Origin: an uncultured Oscillospiraceae bacterium
GTDB lineage: Bacteria > Bacillota > Clostridia > Oscillospirales > Oscillospiraceae
Assembly (NCBI GenBank): GCA_934621665.1
Contig: CAKTUT010000117.1
Coordinates: 1-5,568 of the forward strand
Direction of reading: 5' to 3'
DNA length: 5,568 nucleotides
In this document: piece after piece, positions 1 through 4,921 of the stretch
Layout of the letters: every line of letters starts with the position of its first letter
Position numbering within the stretch: position 1 is the first letter of the stretch
Notes under the pieces: model-generated
The model's input: only the letters and a program-made list of their open reading frames with translations
The model's database searches: none
What the model was told of the DNA's origin: nothing
Program-made: the position numbers and the translations under genes

Positions 1-25
1 ATCTCGTCTCATAATGATCTTCATA

Positions 26-60
26 TTAAAAACTTCCATTCCATGAATGAAAGTTTTTAA
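26..60. terminator. AT-rich palindrome, possible bidirectional terminator
   Basis: Perfect 10-base arms TTAAAAACTT (26-35) and AAGTTTTTAA (51-60) enclose a second 5-base pairing, CATTC (37-41) with GAATG (45-49), separated by one mismatch and closed by a 3-base loop. The arm itself supplies a T-run on both strands, so it could stop transcription from either side. The stem is AT-rich, which is weaker than a classical intrinsic terminator. It may end a rightward gene lying left of the window or back up the terminator at 99-140. Confidence 0.4.
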
Positions 61-91
61 TTGAATATCAGTATAAATCGAAAGAAATAAA

Positions 92-140
92 GCAATAGAA
101 AACCAGCGCACCATGGAAAAATTCGTGGTGTGCTGGTTTT
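92..140 (-). terminator. Intrinsic terminator of the hydrolase gene
   Basis: Arms AAAACCAGC (99-107) and GCTGGTTTT (132-140) pair perfectly and continue inward after a G.T pair through CACCA (109-113) with TGGTG (126-130) and a few weaker pairs, giving a stem of nearly 20 pairs. On the minus strand the stem is followed by a U-rich tail reading TTTTCTATTGC. It lies about 30 bases past the hydrolase stop codon. A TTTT also follows on the plus strand, so it may act in both directions. Confidence 0.75.
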
Positions 141-171
141 GCGGTTAAAAGAAATGCGGACGCTGCGGCGC

Positions 172-1008
172 TTATTTGTCAAATATGTAATGCAGCCAGT
201 GCTTTGCACAGGCAAGCCACGTGTGGTCGTATTCGTGCTCGGACAGCACCTCGTCAAGCGTTTGGCGGTCGCAGGTGGAAAGACCGTGGCTACCCTGTGG
301 ATAGATGTGCAGCTCGAATGGAACATGGTGCGCGGCAAGCGCCTGCGCGTAGAGCAGGCTGTTCATGACCGGGACAGTGGCGTCAACGGCGGTGTGCCAA
401 AGGAACGTGGGAGGCGTTTTGGCGCTGACAAGCCGGTCACAGGAAAATTTCTGAATTTCGTCTGCGGTACGCTCTGATTTTCCGGTCAGAGCGTCAAAGC
501 TTCCCATATGCGCCCATGCCGAGTCTGCCGTGATGACCGGATAGCAGAGAATGGCGGCAGAAACCGGATGACTGTTGGGGAACACTGCGCGAACCTCTGT
601 GCAGCTATAGGCATTCGAATAGTGCGCGGCCAGATGGCCGCCCGCCGAGAAGCCCATGATGGCGATCCGCGCCGTGTCGCAGTGCCATGCATCTGCGTGC
701 TGATAAAGCAGCTCCATGCTGGCGGCGACCTCGCACAACTGCGCCGGATAGCGGTGCGGCGCGGTGGAGTAGTTCAGGATAAAAACGTTGAATCCCTCCG
801 GAAGAAAGTGCAGCGCGATCGGTTCGGATTCCCGCTGGCTGCAAAATTCATAGCCGCCGCCAGGGCAGATGAGCAGACAGGGGCGCAGCTCATTCTCACG
901 GTTCATTTCCGACAGGTTGTCCGGCAGATAGGCGGTCAGCGTTGCGTCGCGTCCGGCCTCGCCAAGCACTGGGAATGTGTCGCGCAGATGTAGAATTTCA
1001 AATCTCAT
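172..1008 (-). CDS. Alpha/beta-hydrolase esterase (acetyl esterase / BD-FAE-like)
   Basis: This is a complete 278-residue serine hydrolase, probably cytoplasmic because no signal peptide is visible. The fold signature is clear: an oxyanion-hole motif PGGGY at residues 49-53, the nucleophile elbow GFSAGG at 119-124 with Ser121, a probable acid Asp209 in VDATVP, and a probable catalytic His241 in GSHG. Spacing and length fit the Aes/acetylxylan-esterase-like group, which removes acyl groups from small esters or plant-polysaccharide fragments; the actual substrate cannot be read from the sequence. The start is ATG at 1008, with GGAGG (1015-1019) six bases upstream. A 12-base palindrome, TCTCATATGAGA (1003-1014), overlaps the start codon. 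The gene follows the kinase-like gene on the same strand but a terminator-like hairpin stands between them, so it may depend on readthrough or on a weak promoter of its own. It ends at the terminator at 92-140. Confidence 0.9.
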   Translation of the reverse strand: MRFEILHLRDTFPVLGEAGRDATLTAYLPDNLSEMNRENELRPCLLICPGGGYEFCSQRESEPIALHFLPEGFNVFILNYSTAPHRYPAQLCEVAASMELLYQHADAWHCDTARIAIMGFSAGGHLAAHYSNAYSCTEVRAVFPNSHPVSAAILCYPVITADSAWAHMGSFDALTGKSERTADEIQKFSCDRLVSAKTPPTFLWHTAVDATVPVMNSLLYAQALAAHHVPFELHIYPQGSHGLSTCDRQTLDEVLSEHEYDHTWLACAKHWLHYIFDK

Positions 1009-1020
1009 ATGAGACCTCCG

Positions 1021-1056
1021 AAAACTGGCCGTCGGGGAATCCCAGCGGCCAGTTTT
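1021..1056 (-). terminator. Terminator or attenuator hairpin between kinase and hydrolase genes
   Basis: Perfect 10-base arms AAAACTGGCC (1021-1030) and GGCCAGTTTT (1047-1056), with extra pairing inside (G1031 with C1046, and GGG with CCC around the loop), form a GC-rich stem. On the minus strand it ends in TTTT and lies about 60 bases past the kinase stop codon. The T-run is immediately followed by CGGAGG, the hydrolase Shine-Dalgarno site, so the element could also regulate the hydrolase. It is symmetrical and could also act on plus-strand transcription. Confidence 0.7.
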
Positions 1057-1115
1057 GTGTCAAAGTTTGATGATATGTATGCGGTACGTGAACTGCCAGA
1101 ACCGCAATGTGCGAG

Positions 1116-1724
1116 TTACGGCATTTCCGCGATGTCGCAGATGAAGTCTACGCACTTGTCAACGCCGAGCTTACCACTGTCAAGACAGATATCATAGTTC
1201 TGCGCCTCGCCCCAATTGTGGTTGGTGTAGTGCTTGTAATAGACCTTACGCTTGCTGTCCTTTTCCTGCAGACGCTTTGCAATCGGCTGATTGGTCTCAC
1301 CGTAGCGCTCAATGACGCGCTTTGCGCGGTGTTCATAATCTGCATGGATAAAGATATGCAGGCAGTCATGACGGTCGTTCAGGATATAGTCGGCACAGCG
1401 TCCGACGATCACGCATGGGCCTTTGTCGGCCAGATCACGGATGACGTTCGTCTGGCAGACATACAGCTTGTCCGACACGGACATGGTGTCAATCAGCCCC
1501 ATGGGATGGGCGGAAACGGCGATGTTAAACAGGAAGCTGCTGGTAACGGAAGCGTACTCGCCGATTTCTTCGATAAATTCATGCGAAAAACCGCTTTCCT
1601 TTGCAACAGCGTCAACCAGTTCCTTGTCATAGTAGGGGATGCCAAGGCGCTCGGCGACAGCCTTGCCAATGGTGCGGCCGCCGCTGCCAAACATACGGCT
1701 GATGGTAATGACTTTATTGGTCAT
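1116..1724 (-). CDS. Cytidylate kinase-like family protein
   Basis: A 202-residue protein resembling the Cytidylate_kin2 / AAA-type kinase-like family of Firmicutes. It begins with a beta strand (VITISR, residues 5-10) leading into a glycine-rich phosphate-binding loop, GSGGRTIG (13-20), where the canonical Lys-Ser/Thr of a P-loop is replaced by Arg-Thr. It then shows YYDKEL (31-36), the VIVGRCADYIL segment (105-115), a basic helix RAKRVIERYG (133-142) and a C-terminal YDICLDSGKLG (177-187) typical of the family. Related true CMP kinases transfer phosphate from ATP to CMP or dCMP, but members of this subfamily are mostly uncharacterised and the target here is unknown. The start is ATG at 1724, not an in-frame codon further upstream, because AGGAGG at 1735-1740 sits ten bases away and family homology begins there. 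A TATAAT promoter lies just upstream. The product is probably a soluble cytoplasmic protein. Confidence 0.88.
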   Translation of the reverse strand: MTNKVITISRMFGSGGRTIGKAVAERLGIPYYDKELVDAVAKESGFSHEFIEEIGEYASVTSSFLFNIAVSAHPMGLIDTMSVSDKLYVCQTNVIRDLADKGPCVIVGRCADYILNDRHDCLHIFIHADYEHRAKRVIERYGETNQPIAKRLQEKDSKRKVYYKHYTNHNWGEAQNYDICLDSGKLGVDKCVDFICDIAEMP

Positions 1725-1755
1725 GGGAATTCCCCCTCCTTTTCTTGTTGCTTTT

Positions 1756-1784
1756 ATTATACAGCAAATCGCGTAAAAAAACAA
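1756..1784 (-). promoter_or_regulatory. Probable sigma-A promoter of the kinase-like gene
   Basis: On the minus strand a perfect TATAAT (1756-1761) is preceded at 17 bases by TTGTTT (1779-1784), which keeps only the TTG of the -35 consensus. The predicted start of transcription near 1749 would give a leader of about 25 bases carrying the AGGAGG ribosome binding site. The surrounding DNA is AT-rich, as expected for a promoter. No operator repeat is evident. Confidence 0.55.
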
Positions 1785-1830
1785 TAAAAAAGAGATGCGC
1801 CGCAGGCGGAAATGTGTTACACTTGGCGTG

Positions 1831-1836
1831 AGGAGG
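1831..1836 (+). promoter_or_regulatory. Ribosome binding site fixing the DUF3006 start
   Basis: AGGAGG stands nine bases before ATG at 1846. A nearer ATG at 1838 is out of frame and meets a stop after three codons, and an in-frame ATG at 1795 has no such site. This fixes the start at 1846. Confidence 0.75.
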
Positions 1837-1845
1837 AATGCTGAA

Positions 1846-2007
1846 ATGACGTTTGAACGAACGGTTCTGGAAATTGACGGCGACTATGCCGTCTTGGTGT
1901 CCGACAGCGGCGAGCAGAGCCGCACGGCGCTGGCGCTTTTACCAGACGAGATCCGCGAGGGCACGCGCCTGATTTTTGAGAATTTTGAATACCGCATCAA
2001 GGAATAA
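1846..2007 (+). CDS. Small DUF3006-like protein
   Basis: A 53-residue acidic protein whose layout matches the DUF3006 family: an opening strand RTVLEIDGDYAVL (residues 5-17), a polar turn SDSGEQS (19-25), then LLPDEIREGTRLIF (31-44), corresponding to the family's conserved Leu-Pro-x-x-x-x-x-Gly segment. Members are short beta-rich proteins of unknown function, usually about 60-80 residues, so this one is at the short end. It has no membrane segment or signal peptide. It is the first gene of a two-gene rightward unit, 34 bases ahead of the Dabb gene and probably cotranscribed with it. A possible extended -10 (TG-T-TACACT, 1815-1823) lies upstream but would place the transcription start almost on the ribosome binding site, so the promoter remains uncertain. 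Confidence 0.75.
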   Translation: MTFERTVLEIDGDYAVLVSDSGEQSRTALALLPDEIREGTRLIFENFEYRIKE

Positions 2008-2041
2008 TCCCAGATGCGTAGAAAATAACGGAGGAAAAGCT

Positions 2042-2326
2042 ATGATTCGACACGTAATTATGTGGAAATTCCGAGCAGGCGAAGAAGAGAATATGCATAA
2101 GTTCCTTGACGGACTCAAGGCGTTGGACGGCGTGATTCCAGAGATCCGGCGCATGGAGGTTGGCGTGAACATTCTGGAAAAGAACAATTACGACGCCTGC
2201 CTGATTGCAGATTTTGACGATTTTGAGGCGCTGGATCGCTATAAAAAAGACCCGCGGCACGTGGCCGTGTCCACGCTGTGCAAATCCATTCGTGAAGCAC
2301 GCGGCGCGGTAGATTTTGAAATTTAA
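2042..2326 (+). CDS. Dabb family (stress-responsive alpha/beta barrel) protein
   Basis: A complete 94-residue protein with the full Dabb pattern. MIRHVIMWKF (1-10) forms the first strand with the conserved His4, a helix follows (MHKFLDGLKAL, 18-28), then IPEIRRMEVGVNIL (32-45), the strand DACLIADFDD (51-60), FEALDRYKKDPRHVAV (61-76), and a closing AVDFEI (89-94). Dabb proteins are dimeric ferredoxin-like barrels; some act in stress responses or as small enzymes in plants and fungi, but the bacterial members are mostly without assigned function. The start at 2042 is supported by GGAGG (2030-2034) seven bases upstream and by family length; an earlier in-frame ATG at 1976 lies inside the DUF3006 gene and has no support. 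It is the last gene of the rightward pair, facing the ABC operon tail-to-tail. Confidence 0.92.
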   Translation: MIRHVIMWKFRAGEEENMHKFLDGLKALDGVIPEIRRMEVGVNILEKNNYDACLIADFDDFEALDRYKKDPRHVAVSTLCKSIREARGAVDFEI

Positions 2327-2365
2327 TCAGGGACAGTGACTCACTGATTGCATGATGCGTGTATT

Positions 2366-2411
2366 CGGGTTGTGGAGGCGATGCCTGTATCGACCCGCCC
2401 CTACAAGACAT
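2366..2411. repeat. Possible short intergenic palindromic repeat
   Basis: CGGGT (2366-2370) and ACCCG (2393-2397) enclose AGGC-GAT-GCCT (2376-2386), followed by GCCCCTACAAGACA. Read on the minus strand this begins TGTAGGGGCGGGTCGAT. From general recollection, elements starting GTAGGGGCGG are frequent between genes of gut Clostridia; only one copy is present here, so this is a suggestion. Confidence 0.35.
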
Positions 2412-2412
2412 C

Positions 2413-2471
2413 TAAAAAATAAGGCGCACCTACGTTTCTGCCGGAAATTCCCTGGCGAATACGTAGGTGCG
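2413..2471 (-). terminator. Large hairpin with T-tail, second leftward terminator
   Basis: Perfect 11-base arms CGCACCTACGT (2425-2435) and ACGTAGGTGCG (2461-2471) continue inward with TTC/GAA and GCC/GGC pairing. On the minus strand the stem is followed by CCTTATTTTTTAG, a good U-rich tail. The plus-strand tail (TTATGCTTTC) is much weaker, although the hairpin may also help end the Dabb transcript. It lies about 370 bases past the permease stop. Confidence 0.6.
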
Positions 2472-2505
2472 TTATGCTTTCAAATCTCATTTAGAACAGC
2501 TTGAA

Positions 2506-2541
2506 CCAAATTGCAACCCAACGCCAGTGGTTGCAATTTGG
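2506..2541. repeat. Perfect 13-base inverted repeat
   Basis: CCAAATTGCAACC (2506-2518) and GGTTGCAATTTGG (2529-2541) are exact complements around a 10-base spacer. No T-run follows on either strand, so it is not an ordinary terminator. It may be one boundary of a dispersed element or an RNA hairpin. Confidence 0.7.
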
Positions 2542-2732
2542 AAAGGACGAGCAGCGGAATGGACGAGGCCTGCCGCTTGCGGCGGGACGAGGGAGATGGA
2601 GCTTGCGAGGACGCGGCGGCGCTGTAGTGCGACATGGTAGAAAGATTGTCGTGTGGTTGCCGCAACACTCAATTTTGGTACTTCCGTCATGTTGGGCGGT
2701 ACGTGCCCACGCATCCTAAGCGCATCTTTTTG

Positions 2733-2764
2733 CCTGCTTTTTCTGGCAAGACAGAAAAAGCAGG
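2733..2764. repeat. Perfect 13-base inverted repeat with 6-base loop
   Basis: CCTGCTTTTTCTG (2733-2745) and CAGAAAAAGCAGG (2752-2764) pair fully around GCAAGA. Neither flank has a T-run in the position needed for intrinsic termination. It resembles the other long-arm palindromes of the same spacer in style, not in sequence. Confidence 0.7.
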
Positions 2765-2796
2765 TCTGCGAAGCAATGTTGCTGTAACCCGGTGGA

Positions 2797-2834
2797 CTAC
2801 AAAACACCCGCTCCCACCGGATGGCGGGAGCGGG
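2797..2834 (-). terminator. Intrinsic terminator of the ABC transporter operon
   Basis: CCCGCTCCC (2807-2815) pairs with GGGAGCGGG (2826-2834), with two more pairs inside and a GGAT-type loop. On the minus strand the stem is followed by TGTTTTGTAG. It begins ten bases past the stop codon of the last permease gene, the classical place for an operon terminator. Confidence 0.8.
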
Positions 2835-2843
2835 GAGTGTATA

Positions 2844-3830
2844 CTATCGTTCCTCTCGGAAATAGGGCAGTCCCAGCGACTGCGGTGGCTGATCCTCACG
2901 CTTTTTACGAAGCGAGACGACGATCAGGACAACCAGCGTGACAACATATGGCAGCATTTTGTACAGCTCTTTGATTGACAAATCCGTTCCGGTGGGAATG
3001 TAGAGGTACAGAATGTAGAAGCCGCCGAACAAAATCGAGGCCAGAATGCTGACGTTCGGACGCCAGATTGTGAAGATAACCAGCGCAATGGCAAGCCAGC
3101 CGCGGTCGCCAAACGCGTTGTTCGACCAGACGCCGCTGGCGTAGTCCATGACGTAGTACAGACCGCCGAGACCGGCAATCATGCTGCCGATGCAGGTGGC
3201 AAGGTACTTGTACTTCGTGACGTTGATACCGGCTGCGTCTGCCGTGGCGGCGTTTTCGCCGACGGCGCGCAGATAAAGACCCGAGCGTGTATGCTTGAGG
3301 AAGTAGGATGCCAGCAGCGCAATCAGAATCGCAAGGTAGGCCAGGAAACCGTAGGACAGGAAAATCTGCCCGAACCAGCCAAGCTTTGCGGCAAAGGGGA
3401 GCGACTTACTGAAATAGGAGCTGGTGACGGAGAGCGCGATGGAGGGAACTTCACTGCCCGACAGCTTAATGAGCGAGCCGCCGAAGAAATTGCCGATGCC
3501 CACGCCGAACGTGGTCAGCGCAAGGCCGGTGACGTTCTGGTTGGCACGCAGCGTAACGGTGAGGAAGCAATAGAGCAGCCCCATCAGAAGCGAACCCGCA
3601 AGCGAGCACAGCAGTGGAATCAGCACGGCCAGCAGTGCGCTTGGCGCACCGGCCTGCTCATAGAAGAACGCGCCGATTACGCCGCAGATACCGCCGACAT
3701 ACATAACGCCCGGAATGCCCAGATTCAGGTTGCCGGATTTTTCGGTCAGAATTTCGCCGGTGCTGCCGAAAAGAAGCGGAATGCCCTGCATAACCGCGCG
3801 GGGAAGAAACGATGCAAAATCAAAGAACAT
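2844..3830 (-). CDS. nupQ: ABC transporter permease, NupQ/YufQ type (nucleoside-class importer)
   Basis: A 328-residue integral membrane protein of the BPD_transp_2 (RbsC/NupQ-like) family. Family marks are the N-terminal ILTEKSGNLNLGIPGVM (residues 27-43), the segment LRANQNVTGLALTTFGVGIGNFFGG (94-118), and the cytoplasmic coupling loop AVGENAATADAAGINVTKYKY (189-209) thought to contact the ATPase. Hydrophobic spans near 8-22, 41-57, 65-90, 101-118, 158-178, 206-228, 244-256, 259-279 and 292-307 fit eight to ten membrane helices, and a basic tail (RKKRE) ends in the cytoplasm. Characterised relatives (NupNOPQ, RnsABCD, BmpDEFG) import nucleosides; that substrate is inferred, and the gene symbol is by family only. 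An in-frame GTG at 3836 overlaps the upstream stop, but the AGGAGG at 3838-3843 is only one base from it and seven bases from ATG 3830, so ATG 3830 is chosen. It is the last gene of the operon. Confidence 0.9.
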   Translation of the reverse strand: MFFDFASFLPRAVMQGIPLLFGSTGEILTEKSGNLNLGIPGVMYVGGICGVIGAFFYEQAGAPSALLAVLIPLLCSLAGSLLMGLLYCFLTVTLRANQNVTGLALTTFGVGIGNFFGGSLIKLSGSEVPSIALSVTSSYFSKSLPFAAKLGWFGQIFLSYGFLAYLAILIALLASYFLKHTRSGLYLRAVGENAATADAAGINVTKYKYLATCIGSMIAGLGGLYYVMDYASGVWSNNAFGDRGWLAIALVIFTIWRPNVSILASILFGGFYILYLYIPTGTDLSIKELYKMLPYVVTLVVLIVVSLRKKREDQPPQSLGLPYFREER

Positions 3831-3832
3831 AC

Positions 3833-4921
3833 TCACGCCTCCTTTTTGCCCTTGCGCAGGCTGACCTTGTAGGTGAGGAAGAACTCGCTACCAATGATGA
3901 AGAACAGAATGATGCCGGTCAGAATGTCGGAGAACGACTGGTTCAGCATAAAGGCACTGGAAATTTCACTTGCGCCGCGGCCAAGCACAACCAGCAGGAG
4001 ACTGGTGAAGATCATGGCGATGGGATTGAACTTTGCAAGCCACGATACCATAACTGCGGTAAAGCCGCGTCCGCCAACAATGGTGGTGGTCAGCGTATGA
4101 TCCGTGCCGGCCGTCAGCAGCAGACCCATCAGACCGCACACAGCGCCCGAAAGCACCATGGTGCGCACGATGACGCGGCTGACCTTGATGCCGGCGTAGC
4201 TGGCGGTACGCTGGCTTTCGCCGACAACGGCGATTTCATAGCCGTGCTTGCTCTTACTGAGGTAGATGTACATGACGGCGGTCAGGACGGCTACAACCAG
4301 AATGGTCAGCAGATACTGCTTGCCTGCGATAACCGGCAGCCAGCCGGCCTCGCTGCTCTGATTGATGATGCCGATTTTGCCCGCACCCTTGGGAACTTCC
4401 CAAACGATGATGAAAAACGCCGCAAGCTGCGTTGCAATATAGTTCATCATCAGCGTGAACAGCGTCTCGTTCGTGTTCCACTTGGCCTTGAAGATGGCTG
4501 GGAGAAAGCCCCACAGCGCACCGGCGGCAAGCGATGCAATCAGCATAATAACGATGAGCAGTGCGTTTGAAATTTTGCCGCCAAGGCAGATCATGCACGC
4601 GGCTGTGGCAAGACAGCCGATGAGAACCTGACCCTCAGCGCCGATGTTCCAGAAGCGCATCTTGAATGCGGGGGTAACGGCGAGAGAGATACCAAGCAGC
4701 ACGGCCAGATTCTGGAACGTGACCCATGTTTTGCGCGCCGTGCCGAACGCGCCGCGGAAAATGGTGGAGTAGATGCTGATGGGGTTTTCGCCAGTGAGGA
4801 GCGTGGTGACAAGTGCGCAGACGATCAGCGCCAGAAGAATCGCGCCGCCGCGGATGAGCGCGGCCTTGTACCAAGGCAATGCGTCGCGTTTTGCAATATG
4901 GAATAAAGAATGCTTATGCAT
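3833..4921 (-). CDS. nupP: ABC transporter permease, NupP/YufP type (nucleoside-class importer)
   Basis: A 362-residue membrane protein and partner of the adjoining permease. It opens with a cytoplasmic stretch of about 22 residues, then helix ILLALIVCALVTTLL (28-42). Signature segments follow: FKMRFWNIGAEGQVLIG (86-102), WNTNETLFTLMMNYIA (148-163) and the ATPase-coupling loop VGESQRTASYAGIKVSR (233-249). Further hydrophobic spans near 71-84, 101-113, 119-142, 158-174, 203-220, 254-271, 300-315 and 333-350 complete the pore. This is the larger of the two permeases usual in BmpA-type importers. The start is ATG at 4921, with AGGAGG (4930-4935) eight bases upstream. The ORF overlaps the end of the ATPase gene by eight bases, and its own stop is two bases from the next start, so translational coupling along the operon is likely. 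The nucleoside substrate is inferred from the family. Confidence 0.92.
   Translation of the reverse strand: MHKHSLFHIAKRDALPWYKAALIRGGAILLALIVCALVTTLLTGENPISIYSTIFRGAFGTARKTWVTFQNLAVLLGISLAVTPAFKMRFWNIGAEGQVLIGCLATAACMICLGGKISNALLIVIMLIASLAAGALWGFLPAIFKAKWNTNETLFTLMMNYIATQLAAFFIIVWEVPKGAGKIGIINQSSEAGWLPVIAGKQYLLTILVVAVLTAVMYIYLSKSKHGYEIAVVGESQRTASYAGIKVSRVIVRTMVLSGAVCGLMGLLLTAGTDHTLTTTIVGGRGFTAVMVSWLAKFNPIAMIFTSLLLVVLGRGASEISSAFMLNQSFSDILTGIILFFIIGSEFFLTYKVSLRKGKKEA
3838..3843 (-). promoter_or_regulatory. Ribosome binding site fixing the second permease start
   Basis: AGGAGG on the minus strand lies inside the last codons of the upstream permease. Spacing is seven bases to ATG 3830 but only one base to GTG 3836, which favours the ATG even though the GTG gives a textbook GTGA overlap. 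Confidence 0.7.

Larger units (their letters stand above)
2327..2843. other. Gene-free, palindrome-rich spacer between convergent units
   Basis: These 517 bases separate the Dabb gene from the permease gene. I see no convincing protein gene: the longest open frames are low-complexity in meaning, lack ribosome binding sites and run across hairpins. The stretch instead contains successive inverted repeats at 2325-2349, 2366-2397, 2425-2471, 2506-2541, 2569-2586, 2694-2708, 2733-2764 and 2807-2834. Their density and the GC-rich purine-biased block at 2545-2620 suggest one or more dispersed intergenic repeat elements, perhaps with an RNA fold, rather than decayed genes. Confidence 0.6.

Noticed and set aside
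1058..1063. A perfect TTGACA on the minus strand upstream of the hydrolase.
   Set aside because: No acceptable -10 hexamer occurs at 16-18 bases; the expected place falls in the GC-rich hairpin (ATTCCC).
1107..1787. Plus-strand open frame of 226 codons opposite the kinase-like gene.
   Set aside because: The minus-strand frame has family motifs, a ribosome binding site and a promoter; the plus-strand frame has none.
1815..1823. Extended -10 TG-T-TACACT upstream of the DUF3006 gene.
   Set aside because: There is no -35 at the right distance, and the implied transcription start would almost coincide with the ribosome binding site; kept only as a weak possibility.
2334..2346. Near-perfect palindrome CAGTGACTCACTG just past the Dabb stop.
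   Set aside because: No T-run follows, so I do not call it a terminator; it may simply be part of the repeat-rich spacer.
2478..2490. The 13-base word TTTCAAATCTCAT matches the first codons of the hydrolase (996-1008), giving a peptide beginning MRFE on the minus strand.
   Set aside because: The match stops after 13 bases, there is no ribosome binding site, and the short frame runs through the hairpin at 2425-2471. It is most likely chance.
2327..2843. CRISPR array, tRNA or known riboswitch in the spacer.
   Set aside because: The inverted repeats differ in sequence and are not regularly spaced direct repeats, no cloverleaf with a CCA-type end was seen, and no familiar riboswitch core was recognised.
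3812..4570. Long plus-strand open frame of 252 codons opposite the permeases.
   Set aside because: It is antisense to two well-supported membrane proteins, is rich in residues expected from reversed hydrophobic codons, and has no ribosome binding site.
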